This document shows, piece by piece, positions 57,332 to 64,000 of a DNA stretch of 64,000 bases. Made by a program: the position numbers and the translations under genes. How positions within the stretch are numbered: the first letter of the stretch is position 1; each line of letters begins with the position of its first letter. The notes under the pieces were generated by a model. That model saw only the letters and a program-made list of their open reading frames with translations. It was not told the DNA's origin and made no database searches. The stretch spans positions 59,774-123,773 of the forward strand of contig DASRQS010000128.1 of the NCBI GenBank assembly GCA_035696365.1, given 5' to 3'. This stretch comes from JALYLC01 sp035696365 (GTDB lineage Bacteria; Actinomycetota; Thermoleophilia; Gaiellales; JALYLC01).

Positions 57332-58176
57332 CAGGCGGACTGCGAGCCGGCCACGGCAACGAGCGTGCCCGGTTCCTCTGCCGGCGAGCGCCCGTCCGCG
57401 CCGCCTGTCGTGAGCCGCTGCGCGAAGTACACCGGCACGATGCTGAGCAGCACGACGACGGCGGCCACGACGTTGATCTCCGAGCCGCTGCCGCCCGTGC
57501 GCAGGCCCGTCCAGATCCAGATCGGGATCGTCGTGTTTCCGCCGGCCGTGAAGATCGTGACGATGACCTCGTCCCAAGACAGCGCGAAGGCCAGGAGGGC
57601 GCCGGCCACGAGGGCGCTGCGCAGCTCCGGCAGGAGCACGTAGAGGAACGTCTGCAGCCCGTTGGCGCCCAGATCCATCGAGGCGTCCTCGATCGAAGGC
57701 TGCATGCGGCGCAGGCGCGCGATCACGTTGTTGAACACGATCACGATGCAAAACGTGGCGTGCCCGATCATGATCGTCCAGAGCGAGAACGGGACTCCGG
57801 CGACGGCGAACGACGACTGCAGCGCGATGCCCGTGATCACGCCGGGGAGCGCGATCGGGATCACGACCAGGAACGAGACCGAGTTGACGCCGAAGAAGCG
57901 ATAGCGCGCGACCGCGAAGGCCGCGGCCGTGCCGAGCACGAGCGCGACGCCCGTGGCGGCGCAGGCGACCTTGAACGAGAGCGTGAACGCGTCGCGCACC
58001 TCCGGGTCGTTCCAGGCGACGCTGAACCAGCGCGTCGAGTAGTGCGCGATGGGCCAGGTCTGCACGTTCGAGCGGTTGAACGCGTAGAGCACGATCACGG
58101 CCAGCGGGATGTACAGGAAGGCCACGACGAGCAGCGACCAGACGCGCAGGAAGGAGGCTGTGGCGCGCGATTCCAT
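57331..58176 (-). CDS. Polyamine-type ABC permease (PotC-like)
   Basis: A 281-residue inner-membrane permease with six helices. The EAA loop is DASMDLGANGLQTFLYVLLP, the motif that contacts the ATPase. The N-terminal helix is LLVVAFLYIPLAVIVLYAFN, as in PotC. Overlaps by 1 nt with potB-like upstream and 1 nt with the second binding-protein gene. An Ala/Gly-rich tail of about 25 residues follows the last helix. Confidence 0.9.
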   Translation of the reverse strand: MESRATASFLRVWSLLVVAFLYIPLAVIVLYAFNRSNVQTWPIAHYSTRWFSVAWNDPEVRDAFTLSFKVACAATGVALVLGTAAAFAVARYRFFGVNSVSFLVVIPIALPGVITGIALQSSFAVAGVPFSLWTIMIGHATFCIVIVFNNVIARLRRMQPSIEDASMDLGANGLQTFLYVLLPELRSALVAGALLAFALSWDEVIVTIFTAGGNTTIPIWIWTGLRTGGSGSEINVVAAVVVLLSIVPVYFAQRLTTGGADGRSPAEEPGTLVAVAGSQSA

Positions 58177-59066
58177 CAGAGGTGATCGAACGCGCCAAGG
58201 CGCCGGGCGCCGATCAGGTAGATGGCCATGATGGCGAGCGGCACGGTGGCGAACGCGGCTGCGAAGGGCGCGTTGTTGGCGATGCCGAAGTTGCTGTAGA
58301 CCACGGAGCCGATCAGCTGATGGTTGTCGCCGCCCACGATGGCAGGAGTGATGAAGTCGCCCAGCGTAAGCGAGAACGTGAAGATCGAGCCCGCGACGAC
58401 GCCCGGGAAGGCGAGCGGCAGGACGACGGTGCGGAACGTCGTCGAGCCCTTCGCACCGAGATCGCGCGAGGCCTCGATCAGCGAGCCGGGCACGCGCTCT
58501 AGCGCAGCGTAGACGGGCAGGATCATGAACGGCAGCCAGACGTAGGCGAAGGCGATCGCCATGGCCAGCTCGGTGAACCCGATCTGCACGTTCAGCCCGA
58601 CCTTGGCGAGCAGCGCGTGCAGGATGCCCCCGTCGTCCAGGATCAGGCGCACGCTGTAGAGGCGCACGATCAGGCTCGAGAACAGCGGCACCGTGATCAG
58701 GACGAGCATGAGGCGGCGCGTGCGCGGCGAGGCCACACGCGTCAGGTAGTAGGCCAGCGGGAAGGCCAGGGCGATGTCCACGATCGTCGTGATCGCCGCG
58801 AAGCCGAGCGTGCGCCCCACGATCGAGCGGTAGACCGAGTCGCCCGTGAGGAAGGCGCGGTAGTTGTCGAGGTTCCAGACGTGGACGGGGTTGGGCGAGA
58901 GCTCGTCCGCGCGCCAGAAGGACTGGATCAGGAGGCTGCCGAGTGAGGCCAGGTAGACGCCGACAAGCCACGCCAGCGGCACGGCCAAGAGCAGCATCAG
59001 CTTGAGCCAGCGGTGGCGGAAGAAGAAGGCGGAGAGCCGCGTGAGCGGGCTCTCCGCCTTCGGCAT
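58176..59066 (-). CDS. Polyamine-type ABC permease (PotB-like)
   Basis: A 296-residue permease with six predicted helices. The EAA loop is EASRDLGAKGSTTFRTVVLP. The first helix (LMLLLAVPLAWLVGVYLASLG) and the segment IPLFSSLIVRLY-like region (TVPLFSSLIVRLYSVRLIL) fit PotB. It pairs with the PotC-like protein to form the channel. Eighteen bases separate it from the binding-protein gene upstream. Confidence 0.9.
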   Translation of the reverse strand: MPKAESPLTRLSAFFFRHRWLKLMLLLAVPLAWLVGVYLASLGSLLIQSFWRADELSPNPVHVWNLDNYRAFLTGDSVYRSIVGRTLGFAAITTIVDIALAFPLAYYLTRVASPRTRRLMLVLITVPLFSSLIVRLYSVRLILDDGGILHALLAKVGLNVQIGFTELAMAIAFAYVWLPFMILPVYAALERVPGSLIEASRDLGAKGSTTFRTVVLPLAFPGVVAGSIFTFSLTLGDFITPAIVGGDNHQLIGSVVYSNFGIANNAPFAAAFATVPLAIMAIYLIGARRLGAFDHL

Positions 59067-59084
59067 GGCGTCAGCAGCCGTCGC

Positions 59085-60197
59085 TCAGCCCTTGATCGAT
59101 GTCCACGCCGCGACCCATTCGGAGTACGGGGCGCAGTCGTTCTTGCCGTTGCCGCAGTTGCTCAGCGGCGTCTTCCAGAGCTTGATGCGGTTGAGGAAGG
59201 CGGTGTCGCCGTCGGCGTGCAGCGACTTGCAGAGCACCGCACCGAGGATCTTGCAGGACTGCAGGTTGGCCGGCGCGTAGGTGTTGAACTTGGCCACCTG
59301 GGCCTGCACGTTGGCGCTCGAGGCGTACTTCAGCCAGGCCTGCGCGCAAGGCAGGTTTTTCGGGTTCTTGGCCAGCATCCAGACGTCGGACCAGCCGGTC
59401 GCGCCTTCCTCGGGCAGCGTCTGCGAGACCTTCATGCCCGCGCGCGTGAGCTGCGCCACCGCAGTCGGCCAGGCGGCTCCGAGCGTGGCCCCGCCAGTCT
59501 GGAAGATCTTGACCTCGTCGGTCGCGAAGCCCCAGTAGGCCTTGATCAGCGGCCGCTGCTGCTTGAGCAGGAGCACCGCGGCGTGCAGCTGCGCGGAGGT
59601 CAGCTCGTACGGATCCTTGATCCCGAGCGCGGGCTTCGTCTTGGAGAGATACAGCGCCGCGTCCGCGATCTGGATCGGGTTGTTCGGGATCGTGATCTTG
59701 CCCCTGTTCTTGGGGTCGTAGAGGGCCGACCAAGAAGTCGTCGCGCCCTTGTACTTGGCGGTGTTCCACATCAGCACGTTCGGGCCCCACTGCCAGGGCA
59801 GGCCGTAGTGCTTGCCGCCGACGAACTGGTTCGGGCCCTTGACGAGCGCCGGCGTGAGCTGATTCCAGTTGGGGATCGTGTTCGGGTCGATCGCCTGCAC
59901 GAGCCCGCTCGCGATCAGTCGGTTGGAGGCGTCGCCCGAGGCCGAGACGAGGTCGTAGCCGGCGTTCTTCTTCATGAGGTTGTACATCTCGTCCGAGCTG
60001 CCGGCGTACTGATGCTGCACCGTGCACCCCGTCTGCTTCTCGAACGGCTTGACCCATTGGGCGTTCGTGTAGCCCTCCCAGGCCACGACCTTGAGCACCC
60101 CTCCGAGCTTCTTCCCCGTGGGCCGCGCGGTCGCGGCGGCGCTCGTGGCCAGCAGGGCCGCCGTCGCCAATGCGATGACGGCGATGCGCTTCTTCAT
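59085..60197 (-). CDS. Polyamine-type ABC substrate-binding protein (PotD-like)
   Basis: A 370-residue secreted binding protein with a cleavable signal peptide (KRIAVIALATAALLATSAAA). It lacks a lipobox cysteine, so it may be released or held otherwise in the cell envelope. PotD-family features are LKVVAWEGYTNAQW, YDLVSASGDASNRLIASGLV and PWQWGPNVLMWN. Polyamine binding is inferred from family and gene order. The ligand could also be another small cation. Four-nt overlap with the ATPase gene. Confidence 0.9.
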   Translation of the reverse strand: MKKRIAVIALATAALLATSAAATARPTGKKLGGVLKVVAWEGYTNAQWVKPFEKQTGCTVQHQYAGSSDEMYNLMKKNAGYDLVSASGDASNRLIASGLVQAIDPNTIPNWNQLTPALVKGPNQFVGGKHYGLPWQWGPNVLMWNTAKYKGATTSWSALYDPKNRGKITIPNNPIQIADAALYLSKTKPALGIKDPYELTSAQLHAAVLLLKQQRPLIKAYWGFATDEVKIFQTGGATLGAAWPTAVAQLTRAGMKVSQTLPEEGATGWSDVWMLAKNPKNLPCAQAWLKYASSANVQAQVAKFNTYAPANLQSCKILGAVLCKSLHADGDTAFLNRIKLWKTPLSNCGNGKNDCAPYSEWVAAWTSIKG

Positions 60198-61258
60198 CCG
60201 TTCTCCTCGCTCATGCGTTGTGTCGTGATGGCGACGGCGTGACTGCCGTTCCAGACGACCTGTACCTGCCGGGCCTGTGCGGCTCGTACTTCCGTAGACG
60301 TCTGCGCGAGGTTCTGCGCCAGTACGCCGAGTGCCGATCCGTCTTCGAGACGGACGACGTAGCGCGTGATCGGGCCCAGGTAGACGACGTCCGCGATCGT
60401 TCCGCGGCGTGTCTCCTCTCCTGGCTGCGCCACGTAGTCCAGGTTCTCGAGGCGCAACTTCTCCGGACGCACCGCGCGCCCGTCAGCAAGGACGTTCGAG
60501 GTGCCGACGAAGTTGGCGACGAATGGCGTCCCGGGCCGCTCGTAGACCTCGGCCGGGCTCCCGACCTGCTCGACGCGGCCCTGGCTGAAGACGGCCAGGC
60601 GGTCGCTCATGGAGAGCGCCTCGTCCTGATCATGCGTGACGTAGATGAACGTGATGCCGACCGTCTGCTGGATGTGCTTGAGCTCGATCTGCATCTCCTG
60701 CCGCAGCTTGAGGTCGAGCGCGCCCAGCGGCTCGTCCAGCAGCAGCACGCCTGGCCGGTTGACGAGCGCGCGCGCCAGCGCGACGCGCTGCCGCTGCCCA
60801 CCCGAGAGCTGGCTCGGCTTGCGCGCGGCGAACTCGCCCAGGCGTACGAGCGCGAGCGCTTCCGTCGCGCGCCGGCGGCGCTCCTGCCGCGCCACGCGCT
60901 TGACGCGCAGCCCGTACTCGACGTTCTCCTGCACCGTCATGTGCGGAAACAGCGCATAGTCCTGGAAGACCGTGTTGACGTCGCGCTCGTAGGGCGCGCG
61001 AGCGGTGACGTCGACACCGTCGAGCAGCACGCGCCCGCGCGTCGGCCGCTCGAAGCCCGCGATCATGCGCAGGCAGGTGGTCTTGCCCGAGCCCGAGGGC
61101 CCGAGCAGCGAGAAGAACTCGCCCCGCTGCACGACGAGATCGACTTCGTCGACGGCGATGAAGTCCCCGAAGTACTTGGACACGCCGTCCAGCCGGACGC
61201 TCACGTCACCGGCCGGCGCGCCGCCCGGGGCGGTTCCGATCGTCGCGGCCTCCTCCAC
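60194..61258 (-). CDS. Polyamine-type ABC transporter ATPase (PotA-like)
   Basis: A 354-residue ATPase with Walker A LLGPSGSGKTTCLRMIAG, signature LSGGQRQRVALARAL, Walker B VLLLDEPLGALDLKLR and switch TFIYVTHDQDEALSMSDR. A TOBE domain covers the last 80 residues. GTG 61258 is chosen because the extension to 61321 is translated palindromic repeat DNA. TATCGT lies 9 nt upstream. It is first in the operon PotA-PotD-PotB-PotC-PotD2. Confidence 0.92.
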   Translation of the reverse strand: MEEAATIGTAPGGAPAGDVSVRLDGVSKYFGDFIAVDEVDLVVQRGEFFSLLGPSGSGKTTCLRMIAGFERPTRGRVLLDGVDVTARAPYERDVNTVFQDYALFPHMTVQENVEYGLRVKRVARQERRRRATEALALVRLGEFAARKPSQLSGGQRQRVALARALVNRPGVLLLDEPLGALDLKLRQEMQIELKHIQQTVGITFIYVTHDQDEALSMSDRLAVFSQGRVEQVGSPAEVYERPGTPFVANFVGTSNVLADGRAVRPEKLRLENLDYVAQPGEETRRGTIADVVYLGPITRYVVRLEDGSALGVLAQNLAQTSTEVRAAQARQVQVVWNGSHAVAITTQRMSEENG

Positions 61259-61267
61259 GGTTGGGCG

Positions 61268-61273
61268 ACGATA
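61268..61273 (-). promoter_or_regulatory. -10-like box of the polyamine-type operon
   Basis: TATCGT on the minus strand, 9 nt before GTG 61258. The palindrome pair R5/R6 lies upstream of it. Confidence 0.4.
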
Positions 61274-61292
61274 GCAGCGCGGTTGTGGGAGC

Positions 61293-61464
61293 GGCCAAGT
61301 GGCACACGCCGCGTGTGCCACTTGGCCCTACCGCCTGAGCACGCTGACAACGCCCGATGGATCACGTCCAGGAACCGGCTGGGCTCCTGGTGGTGTGCCG
61401 GTTGGTCCGTGCAGCCGCGCCGGTGCGGCGGCCAAGTGGCACACGCGGCGTGTGCCACTTGGCC
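61293..61464. repeat. Composite repeat unit: palindromes R5 and R6 with 102-bp spacer
   Basis: R5 (61293-61327, central C) and R6 (61430-61464, central G) are perfect 35-bp palindromes with the same arms as R3/R4. The unit is 172 bp, exactly as at 53299-53470. The order of central bases is reversed relative to R3/R4. The spacer keeps stretches such as ACCGCCT and GACAACGCC. It fills most of the divergent gap between the ABC operon and the IscA-type gene. Confidence 0.92.
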
Positions 61465-61504
61465 GAAACGGCACCACGGGAATAGGAATCCCGCGCCGAG
61501 CGCT

Positions 61505-61510
61505 TAGACT
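61505..61510 (+). promoter_or_regulatory. -10 box of the IscA-type gene
   Basis: TAGACT ends 7 nt before GTG 61518. Confidence 0.6.
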
Positions 61511-61517
61511 TGAACCA

Positions 61518-61874
61518 GTGGACGTCGTCACCATCAGCGAGCCGGCACGCGTCAAGGCCATCGCCCTGCGCGAGGCCGAGGGCCGTGGGGAGGATGCCGT
61601 GCTGCGCATCGGCGTTCAGGGCGGCGGTTGCTCGGGGTTCCAGTACCTGCTCGAGTACGACGAGCGGCGCGACGACGATCTCGTGCTCGAGCTCGACGGT
61701 CTCACCGTCGTGATCGATCCGTTCTCGGCACCGTTGCTCGCGGGCACTGTCCTCGAGTACGACGGCGGGCTGGGCGGGCGGGGCTTCGAGTTCCGCAATC
61801 CGCAGGTCGAGGCCGGTTGCGGCTGCGGTCGCTCCTTCCAGGTCAACCCGGACGCGCTCGAGGCGCTGGGCTAG
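61518..61874 (+). CDS. IscA/ErpA/HesB-type iron-sulfur carrier
   Basis: A 118-residue A-type carrier that delivers Fe-S clusters to apoproteins. The three conserved cysteines are C38 (GGGCSGFQY), C101 and C103 (EAGCGCGRSF). GTG 61518 follows the leaderless box. The upstream in-frame extension to 61299 is palindromic repeat DNA. Probable clients in this window are aconitase, endonuclease III, the ferredoxin and the Fe-S helicases. That link is inference. Confidence 0.93.
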   Translation: MDVVTISEPARVKAIALREAEGRGEDAVLRIGVQGGGCSGFQYLLEYDERRDDDLVLELDGLTVVIDPFSAPLLAGTVLEYDGGLGGRGFEFRNPQVEAGCGCGRSFQVNPDALEALG

Positions 61875-62261
61875 TCATTCGGCCCAGGGCGGCGTGAACG
61901 GCTGGCCGTCCGGCAACGGGGCCTGAGCGCCCACCGGCGGGCACACGATCGCGCCGAACGGTTGCGTGCCGATGGCTGCGAGGCTGAAGTCGACGCGGCG
62001 CTCGCGGCCGATCTGGACGTCAGCAAGCAGGCGGCGGGCCGCGTCGTCGACGACATGCGCAGCGCAGGTCTCGTGTCGCAACGCCCCGACCCCGCCGACG
62101 GCCGCTCGCGCATCCTCGCGCTGACGGCGTGGGGGCAGGCTGCGATCGAGTTCGACGCTGGACGGGCGCACGCCCTGCGGTGAGGGGCTCGAGCACGCGG
62201 TCGAGCGGCGGGCGCGTCCGGCGACCTCGCCGCGCGCCGCGTGCGCAGCCTCTGAGCCTGC
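61875..62261. other. 387-bp region between the IscA-type gene and the SDR gene
   Basis: The region holds a decayed MarR-like fragment (see separate entry) and a CTGAGC/GCTCAG hairpin at 62252-62265 that spans the SDR stop. No intact gene is convincing. A 98-residue minus-strand ORF (61875-62171) shows no family features. Confidence 0.7.
61947..62247 (+). pseudogene. MarR-family regulator remnant
   Basis: In one frame the sequence reads DRAERLRADG, then LDVSKQAAGRVVDDMRSAGL and VSQRPDPADGRSRILALTAW, the recognition helix and wing of a MarR-type winged helix. The N-terminal dimerisation and HTH helices are missing. The frame stops at 62181-62183, while GLEHAVERRARP, which resembles the MarR C-terminal helix, continues in another frame. 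N-terminal loss plus a frameshift indicates a pseudogene. Confidence 0.6.
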
Positions 62262-63182
62262 TCAGCGGTACTGCGAGGCGTCGACCGCGCGCGGATCGAG
62301 CCCGCCCGTGATGACGTCGTCGAACCAGCGGCCCCAGTCGGGCTGTGAGCCGTCGTCGTCGCGGAAGCCGTACTCGCGCGCAAGGCGCCAGGACGAGAGG
62401 GCCTGGCCGTTCCAGCGCATGACATCCGGGTCGCTCGCCAGCGCGGCGACCGCGCGGCCGACGTAGGCCGGCGTCTCCGAGAGCGCGAAGTGCGGATCCG
62501 CGGCGATACCGTCGCGCCAGTGCTCCTCGTCCACGCCGAAGTGATCGAGCATCGCCTCCGAGCGCAGGAAGCCGGGCGTGAGCGCAACGGCGGCGATTCC
62601 GTGGGGCGCCAGCTCGCTGGCCTGGGCGAGCGCGAGGCGGATGCCGGAGGCCTTCGCCAGGTCGTAGAAGAGCGAGCCCCGGTAGCGATCGCTGTCGCCG
62701 TCGGTGACCTCGATCACGAGGCCGCTGCCGCCGGCGACGAGCAGCGGGGCGAGCCGGTGCGAGGTGATCAGGTGCGTCTCCACGGCGTTGCGCCAGGCGC
62801 GCAGGCCCGACTCCAGGTCGTGCTCCCAGAAGGGCGTGCCCCAGGTCACGAGCGAGTCGCCGCCCCAGATGTCGTTGACGAGCACGTCGAGGCGCCCGCC
62901 GTCGGCCTCGAGCCGCGCGCGCAGGGCATCGACGTCCTCGATCTGCGAGTGGTCGCAGCGCGCGGGAATGCCATGCCCTCCGGCGGCGTCGACGAGTTGC
63001 GCAGTGCCCTCGATCGTCTCGCTGCGCCCGAGTTCCGAGCGCCGGGACGCCGTCGAGCGGCCCGTTACGTAGACGGTAGCGCCGCAGCGGCCGAGCGCGA
63101 TCGCGATGCCGCGACCTGCTCCGCGCGTGCCGCCCGCGACGACCACCACGCGCCCCCTCAGCGACGTCGCTATTGCGTCCAT
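62262..63182 (-). CDS. SDR-family oxidoreductase
   Basis: A 306-residue NAD(P)-dependent oxidoreductase of DHRS1-like type. The cofactor loop is VVVVAGGTRGAGRGIAIALG, the structural motif LDVLVNDIWGGDS and the catalytic pair YDLAKASG (YxxxK intact). The insertion around the substrate site (SLVTWGTPFWEHDLE) resembles DHRS1. ATG 63182 has TATCGT 6 nt upstream. An extension to 63329 overlaps lgt and is rejected. The substrate is unknown. Confidence 0.88.
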   Translation of the reverse strand: MDAIATSLRGRVVVVAGGTRGAGRGIAIALGRCGATVYVTGRSTASRRSELGRSETIEGTAQLVDAAGGHGIPARCDHSQIEDVDALRARLEADGGRLDVLVNDIWGGDSLVTWGTPFWEHDLESGLRAWRNAVETHLITSHRLAPLLVAGGSGLVIEVTDGDSDRYRGSLFYDLAKASGIRLALAQASELAPHGIAAVALTPGFLRSEAMLDHFGVDEEHWRDGIAADPHFALSETPAYVGRAVAALASDPDVMRWNGQALSSWRLAREYGFRDDDGSQPDWGRWFDDVITGGLDPRAVDASQYR

Positions 63183-63188
63183 GACCGG

Positions 63189-63204
63189 ACGATAACGATA
63201 TGTT
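63189..63204. promoter_or_regulatory. Overlapping divergent leaderless promoters (SDR and lgt)
   Basis: TATCGT (63189-63194, minus strand) serves the SDR gene and TATGTT (63199-63204, plus strand) serves lgt. The start codons are only 28 bp apart, so each promoter's upstream element lies in the opposite gene. Confidence 0.6.
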
Positions 63205-63210
63205 CGAGGC

Positions 63211-64000
63211 GTGCTGGTCGCCTCGATCCCGAGCCCGTCCGACCCCTTCATCTTCCATCTGGGCGGCCTGGCGCCTCGCTGGTACGGCGTGCTGCTGGCC
63301 GCCGGGATCCTGATCGCGATCCTCGTCACGCGTCGCCAGCTCGCGCTGCGCGGGCGCGACCCGGCGATCGCCGGCGAGGTCGCGCTGTGGGCCGTGCCGT
63401 TCGGCGTGGTGGGCGCGCGCCTCTACCACGTCGTCACCGACTGGTCGGCCTTCTCCGGGCATCTCAGCGACATCCCGCTGATCCAGAAGGGCGGCCTCGG
63501 CATCTACGGCGCGATCCTCGGAGGGGCGCTCGGGGCCGCCATCGCCACCCGCCGCGCCGGCGTCCCGCTGCTCGTGATCCTCGACTGCGCGGCTCCGGGA
63601 ACCGCGCTCGCTCAGGCGCTCGGCCGCTTCGGCAACTACGCCAACCAGGAGCTGTTCGGCGGGCCCACCAACCTGCCCTGGGGCCTGGAGATCGACCCCC
63701 AGCATCGCCCGGCGCAGTACCTGAACGACAAGACCTTCCAGCCGACGTTCCTGTACGAGTCGATCTGGGACCTGATCGTGATGGTGATCCTGCTGCGCGT
63801 GGCCAAGCGCTGGCGCCGCCAGGTGCCCGGCTACATTCTCGCGCTCTACCTCGCGCTCTACTCGTTCGGGCGGTTCTTCGTCGAGGGCCTGCGCGTCGAC
63901 CCGGCCCACGAGATCGGGCCGTTCCGGCTCAACCAGGTCGTGGCCGCGGCTGTCTTCGCTGTCGCGCTGGCGGTGCTCATCCGCCTGCGCGGGCGCGCTC
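63211..64000 (+). CDS. lgt: Prolipoprotein diacylglyceryl transferase (partial at window end)
   Basis: At least 263 residues of a seven-helix membrane enzyme that adds diacylglycerol to the lipobox cysteine of prolipoproteins. Markers are HLGGLAPRWYGVLLAAG, GARLYHVVTDW, GGLGIYGAILGG, the signature GRFGNYANQELFGGPT, QPTFLYESIWDL and GRFFVEGLRVDP. The GTG start has TATGTT 6 nt upstream. The reading frame is open to the window edge, so the C-terminus is missing here. It would modify the parvulins at 3.5-5.6 kb and the second PotD-like lipoprotein. Confidence 0.95.
   Translation, partial: MLVASIPSPSDPFIFHLGGLAPRWYGVLLAAGILIAILVTRRQLALRGRDPAIAGEVALWAVPFGVVGARLYHVVTDWSAFSGHLSDIPLIQKGGLGIYGAILGGALGAAIATRRAGVPLLVILDCAAPGTALAQALGRFGNYANQELFGGPTNLPWGLEIDPQHRPAQYLNDKTFQPTFLYESIWDLIVMVILLRVAKRWRRQVPGYILALYLALYSFGRFFVEGLRVDPAHEIGPFRLNQVVAAAVFAVALAVLIRLRGRA

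Noticed and set aside
61875..62171. 98-residue minus-strand ORF after the IscA-type gene
   Set aside because: No family features and no promoter box. The plus strand of the same DNA shows a MarR-like remnant.

Overview
The window is 64 kb of very GC-rich, densely packed bacterial chromosome. Gene content points to a high-GC actinobacterium: a DUF501 gene near eno and ftsB, a BldC-like DNA-binding domain, a DUF3105 protein, an actinobacterial-type initiator tRNA and two AddAB/AdnAB-like helicase-nuclease genes. Protein style (secreted Gly/Ala-rich proteins, short GTG-started ORFs) suggests the Thermoleophilia/Solirubrobacterales, but that placement is inference from the sequence alone. No phage, insertion sequence, CRISPR array, rRNA or conjugation gene was seen.

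Layout. 1-9.4 kb: mfd, two parvulin lipoproteins, mazG, eno and pyk, mostly joined by 4-nt ATGA/GTGA overlaps. 9.4-12.6 kb: ftsB, DUF501, small membrane proteins and a BldC-like/receiver fusion. 12.7-18.8 kb: a 945-residue multi-GAF protein, an L,D-transpeptidase and a cytochrome c maturation set (double-thioredoxin TlpA, CcmH, CcdA). 18.8-26.7 kb: a degenerate receiver, a 7Fe ferredoxin, the addB/addA-like pair and nth. 26.7-34 kb, minus strand: a secreted block with a cupredoxin, DUF1501, DUF1800, a GH26-like protein, a beta-helix repeat protein and a zinc-ribbon/PAS protein. 34-43.4 kb: trxB, a PAP2-type phosphatase, MDR oxidoreductase, DinG-like helicase, DUF3105, class II amidotransferase, DoxX-like protein, tRNA-Leu, ppx, tRNA-fMet and an SDR. 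43.4-53.1 kb: a sugar-type ABC ATPase, RidA, a FAH-family hydrolase and the acnA-pruA-pntAa-pntAb-pntB run. 53.1-64 kb: palindromic repeats, a C45-like Ntn hydrolase, a Cys/His-rich secreted protein, a polyamine-type ABC operon with two binding proteins, an IscA-type protein, a MarR remnant, an SDR and the start of lgt.

How the genes are expressed. Within operons genes overlap or abut. At 20 transcription-unit starts a TANNNT box lies 6-8 nt before the start codon, which fits leaderless mRNAs and was used to choose several starts. Exceptions with a real 5' UTR include the first parvulin gene, the ferredoxin and the sugar-type ABC ATPase.

Most unusual content. (1) Six copies of a 35-bp palindrome (17-bp arms around one base), confined to three divergent intergenic regions. 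Two pairs form 172-bp composite units of identical length. (2) A secreted Cys/His-rich protein (55037-56128) whose C-terminal half repeats about every 34 residues with a C-x10-C pair, plus an HEIGH motif. (3) An N-terminal motif HRLHVPPA shared by the neighbouring cupredoxin and DUF1800 proteins. (4) Several family members with altered catalytic residues or unusual domain combinations.
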